Shown: positions 34,713 through 44,004, numbered from the stretch's first letter. The stretch is 64,000 bases of DNA from Paenibacillus xylanilyticus (GCF_009664365.1 NZ_CP044310.1:6325501-6389500), one strand, 5' to 3'. The notes: a model not told the origin generated them from the sequence alone. Numbers and translations are program-made.

Positions 34713-35566
34713 GGCTGCACCTCCTTTTTCACGTCAAAACGGTCTCTCAGATAGTCGCCGAGCATATTCGCAAGCAGTACTACCACTACGATGGCTAGAC
34801 CAGGATAGACCATAAGCTCTGGCCTTGACTGGAAGTATGGTCTGGAGTCATTCAGCATCGCTCCCCATTCAGGTGTTGGTGGCTGAGCCCCAAGTCCGAT
34901 GTAGGATAGCGAGGAAATGAGCAGGATGATCTTCCCCAGATCGAGGCTTGCCAGTACGAGCACATGCCCAGCAATATGCGGGAGCAGATGCTTGGTCATA
35001 ATGCGTGCGTCTGACAGTCCATTGGTCCGGGCAATACGAATGTAGTCCTTTTGCGACTCGGACAGGACGGTACTGCGGACAAGGCGCGCATAGCTGACCC
35101 ACTTGACGATCACGATCGCCAGCACCAGATTACCGATACCGGCCCCAAGCAGCCCACTCAGCACGATAGCAACAATCGTGTCAGGAAAGGCAAGGAAGCC
35201 ATCAGCGATTCGCATAAAGAGCTTATCCACCCAACCACGCTTGTATCCCGCAATCAGGCCAAACGGAATTCCAATGAGTAGTGCCGCTCCGAGCGCCAGC
35301 AGACTGTAACCGAGCGTCTGGCCGCCTCCAAACAGCAGCCTTGTCAGAACGTCTCGACCCAGATGGTCGGTGCCAAATGGATGGAGAGCACTTGCACCCT
35401 GCAGCCGTCCACGCAGGTCGGTTAGTGTAGGGTCATGCTTAAGATAAACAAAGGCATATATGGAAGCCCCGATGATCAGCAGCACAAATAGCAAGGCGAT
35501 GATCGCCTGTAGGCTGTGTTTTTTCGATTTTTTAGCGGCCAGCGGACGCAGAAGCATCGTTTTCAT
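34709..35566 (-). CDS. ABC importer permease (OppC/NikC class)
   Basis: A 285-residue inner-membrane permease with about six transmembrane segments. An N-terminal OppC_N segment precedes FGTDHLGRDVLTRLLFGG, a hallmark of DppC/NikC proteins. The EAA-type coupling loop lies near residues 170-195. It pairs with the upstream permease to form the channel. Overlaps both neighbours by 4 nt, so all subunits should be made in equal amounts. Confidence 0.93.
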   Translation of the reverse strand: MKTMLLRPLAAKKSKKHSLQAIIALLFVLLIIGASIYAFVYLKHDPTLTDLRGRLQGASALHPFGTDHLGRDVLTRLLFGGGQTLGYSLLALGAALLIGIPFGLIAGYKRGWVDKLFMRIADGFLAFPDTIVAIVLSGLLGAGIGNLVLAIVIVKWVSYARLVRSTVLSESQKDYIRIARTNGLSDARIMTKHLLPHIAGHVLVLASLDLGKIILLISSLSYIGLGAQPPTPEWGAMLNDSRPYFQSRPELMVYPGLAIVVVVLLANMLGDYLRDRFDVKKEVQP

Positions 35567-36510
35567 CGGTGGGCCTCCCTTTCCTTAAGTTTCATTTCCG
35601 GATTCAAATATCGATAGGACAGATCAACTGCCGTATTTACGAAAAATACAACGACCGCCATGATCAGAATGTACCCCTGAATCAATGGATAGTCACGCTG
35701 GCGGATGGCATCAACGACGAGCTTGCCAATGCCCGGATAGGCAAACAGCACTTCAATGACGACAACCCCACCAATGAGGCTTCCCAGACTGACACCGAAC
35801 ACTGTAATGACTGGTGGCAGACTGTGACGGAAGGCATGCAAAAAGAAGATGCGACCTTCAGATAATCCCCTCGCCCGAGCAGACCGAACGAACTCCTGAC
35901 TCAGTGAATCCAGCAGGCTGGAACGCAAAAGACGCACATAAACGCTGGATATGGCAAGTCCCAGCGTCAGAGATGGCAAAATAAGTGATGCGAATCCGTC
36001 CCGCCCCATGGTCGGCAGACTGCCGAAGCGCACACCGAACAAGTCGATCAGAATCAGGCCCAGCCAGAAGCTGGGCACCGCCGCACCGACAATGGACAAC
36101 AACCGGCTGCCCCGGTCGATCCAGCTGCCGCGATGCAATGCTGACAGTGATCCAAGCGGAATGGCCACAGCCAGCATGACCAGCAGAGCACCGATCGTCA
36201 GTTCCGCTGTAGCCGGAAGCGCCCGCATGAGCGTCTGCATAACCGGCTGTCCTGTCGAGTACGATACACCGAAGTCCAGACGGATGAAGTCCAGCAGCCA
36301 ATTGCCAAATTGAACAGGCAGGGAATCATTGAAGCCCATTTCTTCACGCATAGCCTCAACCTGTTCCTGACTGACAGATAGCTCGTCCACATTTAGAATC
36401 GTGAGCACCGGGTCCCCTGGAGCCAGACGGATGAACAGGAAGCTCACAAACATAATGAATAATAGAAAAATAAAAACTTCAAGAAACTTGCGAAGCAAAA
36501 TGCGAAACAT
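35563..36510 (-). CDS. ABC importer permease (OppB/NikB class)
   Basis: A 315-residue permease with six membrane segments. The N-terminal RLAPGDPV motif is characteristic of the OppB/DppB/NikB family, and RSARARGLSEGRIFFLHAFR is the coupling (EAA) loop. Its ATG (36510) shares one base with the stop codon of the binding-protein gene, allowing stop-start coupling. It forms the transmembrane pore with the next gene product. Confidence 0.93.
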   Translation of the reverse strand: MFRILLRKFLEVFIFLLFIMFVSFLFIRLAPGDPVLTILNVDELSVSQEQVEAMREEMGFNDSLPVQFGNWLLDFIRLDFGVSYSTGQPVMQTLMRALPATAELTIGALLVMLAVAIPLGSLSALHRGSWIDRGSRLLSIVGAAVPSFWLGLILIDLFGVRFGSLPTMGRDGFASLILPSLTLGLAISSVYVRLLRSSLLDSLSQEFVRSARARGLSEGRIFFLHAFRHSLPPVITVFGVSLGSLIGGVVVIEVLFAYPGIGKLVVDAIRQRDYPLIQGYILIMAVVVFFVNTAVDLSYRYLNPEMKLKEREAHR

Positions 36511-38057
36511 TACATCACATCCAGCTTATTGGTAATCATGTAATACTCACTGCGTGTGGTAACCCAGTTCTTAATCTTCTTGCCGTTGTAGGCAACGATC
36601 GTACCCGGATGCAGGACAAATGAATTCAGTACGTTGTCGTGCACGTAATTGGCTGCCTTTTCCGCAAGCTCTGCGCGTTTCTCCGGATCGACTGTGAGGT
36701 TTAGCTCATCGATGATCGCCGTCAGCTCCGGATCCTCTGATCCACTGAAGTTGAGTGCACCCTTCGGATGATACGTTGCATTCAGATAGTAACCCGCGTC
36801 ACCTCGCGGTGCAGTCAGATTACTATAGGTTGCGATATCCCAATCACGATTGGAAGCCATATAATCCTCCGGCGTGTCGATCTGGCGAATTTGCACATCG
36901 ATGCCAATCTTCTTGGCGTCAGACTGGAAGACCTGAGCAATCAGTGGCAGGTCTGCACGAGCCGAGTATGTAAGCAGTGTCAGTTGCAATGGCTTGCCAT
37001 CTTTGGTCATAACGCCGTTTTGCAGCGTGTAGCCGGCTTCCTTCAGGTAATGAACCGCAGCTTCTTCACCTGATTGTGATGCTGCCTTGTCATAGGTAGG
37101 TGCGAACGGCAGAGACTGCAGGAACGGCCCGATAGCCGACTCACCGTAGCCAAGCAGGATGGTATCAACAATCCCCTGACGGTCAATTAATGCATCTAGT
37201 GCACGGCGTACGTTCAGGTCCTTGATGCTTTCACGCTGCATGTTCATTGTCATCTGGTGAACGCGGAACGTGGAGGTGGACTCCACAGTCATGCCATCGA
37301 TTGCTTTAAGGGATTCCAGACTTTCTACTTCTGGACGGTATACGATGTCGACTTGTCCGGATTGAAGTGCAAGTGTACGAGCATTGGCATCCTCGTTAAA
37401 CGAGAACGTTACCGAGTCGAGTGGTGAAGCTCCATCCCAATATTCATCGTAGCGATCCAGTTCAAGCTTGCTGCCCGGAGTAAATGAAGTGAGCTTGAAC
37501 GGCCCGGTGCCGATCGGCTTGTTTACGATGTCCGGCTCGCTCACGTCAATAATGGCTGTATTCGGGTTAACCAGTTCGGATGCGAATTCCGGGAACGGCT
37601 GTGTTGTTGTGATCTCCAGTTTGTCGCCCTCGGCTTCAATTGTGTCGATCTTAAGTGCATTCTGAATGGCTGCACTTTCAGTCAATGCACGCTCAAGCGA
37701 TGCCTTAACAGATTCACCGGTCATCGGCTTGCCGTTCTGGAATGTTACATCATCACGCAGGTCAATGGTCCAATGCTGGCCGTCTTCGCTTTCCCAGCTC
37801 TCAGCAAGCCATGGAGCAACCGTCAGGTTCTCTTCGTCGAGACGAACCAGCGTTTCTGTAATGCCTGCACGAAGCGGAACGTAGCTGGAGTCGACATGGG
37901 GGTCAAGCGAGTTTGTGGAAAAGTTATATAGGAAGTGAACGTTTTTGTCGGTGGAAGGCTGCGCAGCGGGACTCGTTTCGGAAGATCCACAGGCGCTCAG
38001 CAGTCCGGCGCTCAGGACCAGGGAGGTCAGCACCAGCAGCGGCGTCTTTTTATTCAA
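36510..38057 (-). CDS. Lipoprotein substrate-binding protein, NikA/CntA-like
   Basis: A 515-residue SBP_bac_5 protein. The signal peptide ends in the lipobox LLSACGSS, so it is a lipid-anchored surface receptor. The family signature around ESWESEDGQHWTIDLRDDVTFQNG and GTGPFKL is clear. This class binds peptides, nickel chelates or opine metallophores such as staphylopine. The start codon is TTG after GAGAGGGG. The operon promoter has a Zur-type box, so I infer that this importer takes up zinc, probably as a chelate. No cntKLM-type opine synthesis genes are in the window. Confidence 0.88.
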   Translation of the reverse strand: MNKKTPLLVLTSLVLSAGLLSACGSSETSPAAQPSTDKNVHFLYNFSTNSLDPHVDSSYVPLRAGITETLVRLDEENLTVAPWLAESWESEDGQHWTIDLRDDVTFQNGKPMTGESVKASLERALTESAAIQNALKIDTIEAEGDKLEITTTQPFPEFASELVNPNTAIIDVSEPDIVNKPIGTGPFKLTSFTPGSKLELDRYDEYWDGASPLDSVTFSFNEDANARTLALQSGQVDIVYRPEVESLESLKAIDGMTVESTSTFRVHQMTMNMQRESIKDLNVRRALDALIDRQGIVDTILLGYGESAIGPFLQSLPFAPTYDKAASQSGEEAAVHYLKEAGYTLQNGVMTKDGKPLQLTLLTYSARADLPLIAQVFQSDAKKIGIDVQIRQIDTPEDYMASNRDWDIATYSNLTAPRGDAGYYLNATYHPKGALNFSGSEDPELTAIIDELNLTVDPEKRAELAEKAANYVHDNVLNSFVLHPGTIVAYNGKKIKNWVTTRSEYYMITNKLDVM

Positions 38058-38090
38058 GGTAATGCCCCTCTCTCTTAATCGTTGTCTTAA

Positions 38091-38151
38091 TCGTAATTAT
38101 TATTATTTAAACAATGAGTATTATCATATCGTAATGATTACGTTTTGACAA
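38091..38151 (-). promoter_or_regulatory. Zur-type promoter/operator of the ABC importer operon
   Basis: On the minus strand TTGTCA (38151-38146), a 17-nt spacer and TATGAT (38128-38123) form a sigma-A promoter. CGTAATGATTACG (38130-38142), a perfect 13-bp palindrome identical to the core of the Bacillus Zur box (TCGTAATNATTACGA), fills the spacer. A second, 12-of-14 match, TCGTAATTATTATTA, lies at 38091-38105 downstream of -10. Zn-loaded Zur bound here would block polymerase. Confidence 0.8.
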
Positions 38152-38173
38152 GAGATATGTTGGTGGTAAAACG

Positions 38174-38206
38174 CAAAAAAATCCGACTCTCAGATGAGAG
38201 CGGATT
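38174..38206 (-). terminator. Intrinsic terminator of the toxin-immunity cluster
   Basis: AATCCG-CTCTCA pairs with TGAGAG-(T)-CGGATT, a 12-bp stem with one bulge, followed by seven T on the minus strand. Confidence 0.75.
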
Positions 38207-38364
38207 CTTCATGATTTTTGTTACATATGAGGGCTTTATCATATTACTATTTCGCTAATTGTGTATAGATGAAAATAAGTTGCATGCTGCATCTTGTTCT
38301 TTCAATAGATGTGACCTAGTCTCTACGTTCATTAGTTGCATCGTACAGAATGTTTAAATCTTAC

Positions 38365-38694
38365 CTAGAATATATAGAGTACCGTGTCTTCATTAATAAA
38401 TGCATCCGGCAGCACTTTTTGTAGATTCTCAATTCGCCCCTTCATATACTCTAAATCATTCCCAACCAAGTTTTTTATTGCCCATTCCTTTAAAAGTGCT
38501 AACTCATCTATTGCAGCTCCTAATTGACTATAATTAATCTCAGATCCATCTTGAATAATTTTTATTCCTAATTCATGTATTGCTGTTTCCCAATGTTCTT
38601 CATAGAAATCTTGAGTTGATATATTCTCACTGAGTGTCAGCTCTGAGTTCCGATCATTGATGTCACCGTTATATCTAAATAGACCTATGGACAT
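38365..38694 (-). CDS. Hypothetical immunity-like protein, 109 aa
   Basis: No family recognised. A small acidic, helical, cytoplasmic protein lacking signal peptide or membrane segment, with paired aromatic residues in the middle (FYEEHWETAIHELG). GGAGGG precedes the ATG. It sits last in a minus-strand cluster headed by a WXG100-type polymorphic toxin gene. Small acidic genes at this place are typically immunity proteins, either against the resident toxin or as orphans against another strain's toxin. This role is inferred from position and composition. Confidence 0.6.
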   Translation of the reverse strand: MSIGLFRYNGDINDRNSELTLSENISTQDFYEEHWETAIHELGIKIIQDGSEINYSQLGAAIDELALLKEWAIKNLVGNDLEYMKGRIENLQKVLPDAFINEDTVLYIF

Positions 38695-39036
38695 TATTCT
38701 TTCCCTCCAAATTCAGCTGAAAAATTGTAATCCGGGATTATTCTAGTTTTAAAAAACGGTCCAAGGTTTCTTTAAGTTATAACCCAGTCTCGTAGTCTTC
38801 TAGGAAATTTGACCAATATCCTTCAACGTTCTTCATTGATATAGAATCGACATCTCTTATCTGTAGAAATCGAAATCCACAATTTTACTCCCTAACATCT
38901 TTACCACTTATGTTACAGCGAGATAATAAATATGGATTTAGCAGTTTTCCTAAAATAGTTTATTATATGAACGGACAACTCATAGCACACTGAAGTGTAC
39001 ATTCTAATGTAATTATACCTTGAGCTACAATATAAA
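38695..39036 (-). pseudogene. AT-rich gap with a C-terminal relic of a gene (about 38777-38881)
   Basis: On the minus strand about 34 codons before a stop at 38777 read as a coherent protein end: ...FRFLQIRDVDSISMKNV, then EGYWSNFLEDYETGL. An in-frame stop precedes it and no start codon or ribosome binding site is present. The composition and place between two immunity-like genes suggest a decayed immunity gene. The rest of the 340-bp gap shows nothing recognisable. Confidence 0.35.
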
Positions 39037-39534
39037 TTACTGGCTGACCCAAGCTTTTAAGCCTTCATCACTAATATCAATAGGTTTTTGTTTTGACATG
39101 TAGTCAGCGTTTGCTAACGGAAACACATAGCCCCCAGCAATAATGTCTCCGTGTCGTCTTCTAACGGTTCCTCCTCTTTCAATTAATCGAATGAGGGGTT
39201 CGTACAAATCATTAAACTTCAATGCTATTTCATTTCCTGAATCAATTAAGAATACCCACTCCAGATATGCTTCACAGGTCCCTTTCATAAAACTGTTGGT
39301 CAGCTTTGCTAACTCAGGGCATTTTTCTGTTAAATCCAGATCAACGTCATGACCGATTGCATGAGAAGCTTTAAAAAAAGGGTATGGAGATTTTAAATCA
39401 TAGGAAGTTATTAATAAGGCTGCTCGTCTGATATATTCTTGTATTAGTGCCATATTTGACGGTACGTCAACACTGCCAGAGATGCTCCAATCTATGTTGT
39501 TAATTCTTTCTAGAGCCTCGGGAAAACGATTCAT
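39037..39534 (-). CDS. Hypothetical, probable cognate immunity protein, 165 aa
   Basis: I do not recognise a family. A soluble acidic protein; conserved-looking features are HAIGHDVDLDLTEKCPELAKL and a central helical stretch (CEAYLEWVFLIDSGNEIALKF). The gene begins 41 nt after the polymorphic toxin gene on the same strand, exactly where the cognate immunity gene of a T7SS effector is expected. GGAGG lies right before the ATG at 39534, preferred over 39546. Immunity function is inferred from position. Confidence 0.65.
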   Translation of the reverse strand: MNRFPEALERINNIDWSISGSVDVPSNMALIQEYIRRAALLITSYDLKSPYPFFKASHAIGHDVDLDLTEKCPELAKLTNSFMKGTCEAYLEWVFLIDSGNEIALKFNDLYEPLIRLIERGGTVRRRHGDIIAGGYVFPLANADYMSKQKPIDISDEGLKAWVSQ

Positions 39535-39575
39535 AATTACCTCCATTGTTCCAAATTCACTTATGGTTTTTACGA

Positions 39576-41024
39576 TTATTTAAAAGGATCAAAACCTTCA
39601 AAGGTTCCATACTCAGGTTGCTCTGGGGCTTTTTTATGTGCACCATCATTAGGCGGTTGATCAGTATATGTTTTCCTCTCATCTGACCATGACTCAATTC
39701 GTCTGTATGGGATCCCTTCACTCATCAATTTTGCTTCAGTAAGTTCATGATCGGCTAGCTGCTTAAACCAATCCTTCTGTGCTTGAGTCAGTTCTTTCTT
39801 TTGGGCCAATTGCCATGCATATGCTATTTCATCGTCAGGTGAGAAATGTTCTTTTTTTATCAGAATGCCTCCAGCCTTTGGGATCTCATGTTTCTCCAAA
39901 AATAAATGCTTTTTTAAAGCTGTTATATCTGAAACACTCAAACCAGTATTGTTAGCAACAGCCGGAACATCCTCTAAATGCATGCTCCTAATTTTATCAT
40001 ATGACTTCATACCGTAATCTGAAATGCTATCTTCAAAGAGAATAAGATCATCCAACTTGTCGAAGGAAGAGTTCGGCATCTCATGTTTATTGACTTTTAT
40101 GACTTTATTATCATGAGTAGTAATCTCCGAATAATCATCGTAAACGGTCACTTTTTTCGCATGTTTACGAATGTCCTGTATGTTATCACCGGAGATTATA
40201 TTCCTTATTGTATTCTCTGTCTCAATAGTAGACTTTCTTGATACACCTGAAGTCTTGCCATCTATCTTACCATTTTTCGTTCTAGCAGCCTCAATATGCT
40301 GCTTAATATTCGCCACAGCTGGGTTGGATGAGGGCAAACGGAAAGGACCTTTGCTACCCGGCATACTCCCTTTAACCATCGAAACGGCCATAAAAATCTG
40401 ACTAAGCTTAAGCGACGTAACCATTGTTTGAGCATATTTATCTGAGACAGGCTCGCCTGTAAACGGATGTATCCCATTCTCAAATGCCTTGATCTGGAGC
40501 GCGAAGATATCCTCCCCTGGCGGGTCCATGTTCATAGGGCCTTGCATGCCTTTTACATCCAAATTCCCTTTATCCTTCTCATAAGCCTGGAGAGCCGCCT
40601 GATCTGTAACGCCTTTCTCATTCACAGGAAGCCATATTCCAAATGCTGAGTTATACGCCATCCGATAACCCTTATCTTCCAGGTTTCCATTACCCGTCAA
40701 TCTTGTCGTCATCGCCATCGCACCAACAGCTCCAGTTGTACCTGCCAAACTGACCTGCCCTGCATCTGCTTCCTGAAAGCGGGTAGCGATATCCTTCAGA
40801 TCCTTGGACGTGTTAACCATACTCTCTAATGCTTTCTCCAGTATAGGCTTGGATCGCTCAAACTCATAGTAAAAACGTTCCTGCGTTGCACCCATCCACA
40901 TCGCCTGGATGAACATAATCTGCCTGGTCAGATCACTCCGGATGCCCTCCAATTGTTGTCTGGCCTGATCTACCTGATTGGATACGTGATGTAGTTGTTC
41001 AGGGGTAACTTTAATTGTACTCAT
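39576..41024 (-). CDS. WXG100-type polymorphic toxin (T7SS effector-like)
   Basis: A 482-residue protein. The N-terminal ~95 residues form the WXG100 helical hairpin, with W-M-G at about 43-45 as the WXG turn, which directs secretion by the type VII system. A middle region (~100-250) resembles pretoxin segments. The C-terminal ~120 residues are probably the toxin; they contain LADHELTEAKLMSEG, an H-E-x-x-E arrangement reminiscent of metallopeptidase-like toxin domains, though I cannot confirm activity. A polar, proline-rich tail follows. Two immunity-like genes follow downstream. No T7SS machinery (EssC, YukD) is in the window. Confidence 0.78.
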   Translation of the reverse strand: MSTIKVTPEQLHHVSNQVDQARQQLEGIRSDLTRQIMFIQAMWMGATQERFYYEFERSKPILEKALESMVNTSKDLKDIATRFQEADAGQVSLAGTTGAVGAMAMTTRLTGNGNLEDKGYRMAYNSAFGIWLPVNEKGVTDQAALQAYEKDKGNLDVKGMQGPMNMDPPGEDIFALQIKAFENGIHPFTGEPVSDKYAQTMVTSLKLSQIFMAVSMVKGSMPGSKGPFRLPSSNPAVANIKQHIEAARTKNGKIDGKTSGVSRKSTIETENTIRNIISGDNIQDIRKHAKKVTVYDDYSEITTHDNKVIKVNKHEMPNSSFDKLDDLILFEDSISDYGMKSYDKIRSMHLEDVPAVANNTGLSVSDITALKKHLFLEKHEIPKAGGILIKKEHFSPDDEIAYAWQLAQKKELTQAQKDWFKQLADHELTEAKLMSEGIPYRRIESWSDERKTYTDQPPNDGAHKKAPEQPEYGTFEGFDPFK

Positions 41025-41177
41025 ATGTATCTCCGCTCATTTAATAAGATTAAACTATGTTAGCAGAAGTTTTGCACACATACATCCGGCTAACATCCTG
41101 ATTTTCCCTATTTCATAATGTTAGCTCCTGATACTATCAGTCCTATGGTCCTATATGCATATACCCAAGCTAAAGGC

Positions 41178-41217
41178 TAAAAAAACAAATGACACCAATC
41201 GGCTTGGTGTCATTTGT
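41178..41217 (-). terminator. Intrinsic terminator of the diguanylate cyclase gene
   Basis: AAATGACACCAA and TTGGTGTCATTT form a 12-bp perfect stem with a 5-nt loop, followed by GTTTTTTT on the minus strand. Confidence 0.85.
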
Positions 41218-41248
41218 AAGTCATATTATAGAAGTGATTCTCACCTCA

Positions 41249-42946
41249 TCAAGAAACGCCCCGCTCTAACTCCGCAAACTCAATCCGATTCCGCCCATTC
41301 TGCTTCGCCTGATACAGTGCCTTGTCTACGGCTGCAAACAGCTGCGTCAGATACCCTTCCGCATTATCCGGTGCATCATCACATTCAAAATCCTCAATCG
41401 ATAGAATCCCAATGCTGATCGTAATGGACACCTGCCCAACCTCATGATCTACTGCCATAAGGTTGGACTCCACGGACAGCCTCACCCGTTCCGCAATCTT
41501 TTGAGCTAACTGGCGTTCCGTGTGCGGAAGGTAGATCATAAACTCTTCCCCGCCGTAGCGCGTTAAAATATCGGTCTCCCGGATGGACTGTTTCACAGCC
41601 TGAGCTGTACGGTACAGCACTTCATCCCCAATGACATGTCCATAGCGATCATTGATTGCCTTGAAGTAGTCAATATCCAGGAGAAGGAGTGAAAACGGCG
41701 TCTTATAGTGAACATTCGTAATGACCTCATGCGTCAGCTGCTGGGTCAGATAACGGCGATTGTAGCAGTGAGTCAGACTATCCGTAAGCGCCAGCTCCTC
41801 CAGCTTGAGATTAGCCTCGGATAACTCCTGCCGAATGCGATCCAGGGCATGATTGCGTTCCTGAAGCATCTCATTCTGCCGATTCATTTTTTTCACATAG
41901 TAGCGCTCTTGTGACACATCCTGAAACGTCAGGAGATAACCAAGAGGCATCTGATAATGATCAATGATTGGAGAGGTTTGGAGGATAAAATGACGCTCTA
42001 TGTCACGCTCCTCCACAATGACCTCAATCTGAGACAGCGTATTTTCCTTTTGCCGATATTGATCTAGGAACGACCCACTATCGCCCTCTACACGAACTGA
42101 TCCCAGAAATGCCTCCATATCAAAACAATCCCCAACATGCCGATCCATGAAGGATCTGGATGCCTTGTTTGCTTCAATAATGGTCTCATTCTCATCCAAA
42201 ACCAGGATGCCATAGGGAATCGTATTAATCACATCCTCATGGGCGATGGAAACCAGATCGAAGACATTGTACCGCTTGATGACATAGACAAAAAATAAAT
42301 CCGACAGAAAAATCCCCAGCGACGTCAGTCCGGGAATGATAAACGGTATCCATGCTCGCAAAACCACATTCAGAAGGGCATCAATGGCTGCAAATACAGC
42401 CAGGACGAATATGCCCCACAGCGTAATTTTCACCTGTTTTTTAATCGTTGGTGACTTATCGGAGGAGCGAAGTGCCCCGAACAAAATAAAGAGGGAAGCT
42501 ACAAAGTAGCTCACCAAAACAATCATGACCACCCAGAACCATGGGCCATAGGCCCGTTCGATATAACCACCCTCCAGCGGGGTTACAAACCAATGAGCCG
42601 GGTTGATAACCACACCTATGGCTGCAATAACAGCTGGTACGAACAGCAGCATAACTCTTTTTGTCCCTAATCGATCCGCATAACCGGTAATGAAGATCGT
42701 CAACAGCAGCCAACCACTTCCAAGGAGTGAGACGGCAACGAAAGACAGGGTCACATAAAATAACTGCCAGCCCGGGTTATCCGACAACACGATCGCAAAT
42801 TGACAGAAGGGCCAGAGCATCATCAACCCATGAAATAGAAAGTAAACCTTATGTAAGTTCGTGATTCTAGCGGTAGCAAAAACATAAACGTATACACCAA
42901 ACAACAGGACGAATAAAAAGAGATCATACCATACCAATGGGCTCAC
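41249..42946 (-). CDS. Membrane diguanylate cyclase (7TM-PAS-GGDEF)
   Basis: A 565-residue enzyme that makes c-di-GMP from two GTP. The first ~225 residues hold about seven membrane helices of the histidine-kinase N-terminal 7TM type. A PAS sensor (about 245-350) and a coiled-coil linker follow, then GGDEF (about 395-560): LTDSLTHCYNRRYL start, GGEEF active site, and RETD five residues before it, a canonical inhibitory I-site. It should therefore be active and product-inhibited. No EAL domain is fused and no c-di-GMP effector is adjacent. Probable targets are motility and biofilm control. Confidence 0.92.
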   Translation of the reverse strand: MSPLVWYDLFLFVLLFGVYVYVFATARITNLHKVYFLFHGLMMLWPFCQFAIVLSDNPGWQLFYVTLSFVAVSLLGSGWLLLTIFITGYADRLGTKRVMLLFVPAVIAAIGVVINPAHWFVTPLEGGYIERAYGPWFWVVMIVLVSYFVASLFILFGALRSSDKSPTIKKQVKITLWGIFVLAVFAAIDALLNVVLRAWIPFIIPGLTSLGIFLSDLFFVYVIKRYNVFDLVSIAHEDVINTIPYGILVLDENETIIEANKASRSFMDRHVGDCFDMEAFLGSVRVEGDSGSFLDQYRQKENTLSQIEVIVEERDIERHFILQTSPIIDHYQMPLGYLLTFQDVSQERYYVKKMNRQNEMLQERNHALDRIRQELSEANLKLEELALTDSLTHCYNRRYLTQQLTHEVITNVHYKTPFSLLLLDIDYFKAINDRYGHVIGDEVLYRTAQAVKQSIRETDILTRYGGEEFMIYLPHTERQLAQKIAERVRLSVESNLMAVDHEVGQVSITISIGILSIEDFECDDAPDNAEGYLTQLFAAVDKALYQAKQNGRNRIEFAELERGVS

Positions 42947-43191
42947 AAATCTTCTCCTTCTTGGTTGCGACTACTACGATTTCATTGAGCTAGGCTGTTT
43001 TCGTAAAACGAAGTAATACTAGATTCAGACTATAAAATGCTTTCTCTCACTAAAGTTTTGGTTAAATTAACCATATCTTATCACACACCCCTATGGGTGA
43101 GTAGGCCATACACTGGAAATACAGCCAAGCTCTGTTTTATTTATGCATCTATTTTGCTGATTTGTGAGTGTTTTTGAACGTTTAACTATTG

Positions 43192-43225
43192 AAAAAAAAA
43201 CAAACTCCCGCCCGTTGCCGAGCGG
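43192..43225 (-). terminator. Intrinsic terminator of the AAC(3)-family gene
   Basis: CCGCTCG and CGGGCGG (43225-43219/43214-43208) pair around a GCAA tetraloop. Nine T follow on the minus strand. Confidence 0.8.
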
Positions 43226-43239
43226 TCTTTCTGACATGC

Positions 43240-44004
43240 CTACTCTTTCGCCAGCGGCAGGTTATCCGAGAAAAGATCCGGATTGGCCCTCAGCATCTCT
43301 GTAATAACTCCCTCTACTTTGGCCGCATCACATACTCGTACAATAGCGTCTCCAAGCTTTCCTTGACGCATTGCTCCTTGGCGCTGTAATACCTCATCCA
43401 CTTTCCAGAAATGCTCCGACCACGACAACCCACAATGCCTGCGGGAAGGTACTGAAATCTCTGTTCCATCTGGTAATACCGTGTAGAGCTGCTCATGCTC
43501 ATCTGTTAGACGCCCCTGAATGTCCACCCATTCCTCTACGCCATGGATGAACGTGTTTCGTTTCAGGTCAACGCCAACAAGGAGAATGGTCGCTTTCCGA
43601 TCAAGCAGCTTGCCCCATGCTGATCCCCTTGCACAAGGTGTGTCATATAGGTGATCGTCCTTCGTGAATGCCACCGCATCCTGACCGATTGCTGCAACCG
43701 AGTGAGTCGGGTGCCATGAACGTACTACACCTGGCCGTTTACGAAATAGCTCAGGTAGAATCCCGACGCAGCATGGTGATGATTCCACGTGGAACATTGG
43801 ATTACTCGCATTGATGGTGGACCAGGTATGGGTTGGCAGCACCAGCAGTCCATCCTTCATATAATCTGTAAAGGCATCCAGTACGGTATCCGCACCACCT
43901 TCGACCTCACCCATACTTTTCATGGAAGAGTGAACAAGCAGTGTACCTCGTCCATCAATACCAAGCTGGTGGAGCTGATCAAGCAAGCTTTGTTGAGTAT
44001 GCAT
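43240..44004 (-). CDS. AAC(3)/YokD-family N-acetyltransferase
   Basis: A 254-residue member of the Antibiotic_NAT family. The LLVHSSMKSMG N-terminal block, THTWS near 58 and HPTHSVAA around 99-106 are family hallmarks; catalytic His and Glu positions look kept. Family members acetylate the 3-amino group of aminoglycosides with acetyl-CoA, but many chromosomal Bacillales members (YokD, FrbF-like) have other or unknown substrates. Resistance should not be assumed. AGGAGG lies 13 nt before the ATG, which is long. Monocistronic with its own terminator. Confidence 0.82.
   Translation of the reverse strand: MHTQQSLLDQLHQLGIDGRGTLLVHSSMKSMGEVEGGADTVLDAFTDYMKDGLLVLPTHTWSTINASNPMFHVESSPCCVGILPELFRKRPGVVRSWHPTHSVAAIGQDAVAFTKDDHLYDTPCARGSAWGKLLDRKATILLVGVDLKRNTFIHGVEEWVDIQGRLTDEHEQLYTVLPDGTEISVPSRRHCGLSWSEHFWKVDEVLQRQGAMRQGKLGDAIVRVCDAAKVEGVITEMLRANPDLFSDNLPLAKE

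Noticed and set aside
36510..38057. Naming the ABC importer as a nickel system (nikABCDE)
   Set aside because: Binding-protein similarity cannot fix the substrate, and the Zur box points to zinc.
43240..44004. Calling the AAC(3)-family gene a clinical resistance gene
   Set aside because: The family includes chromosomal enzymes with other substrates, so resistance is not claimed.
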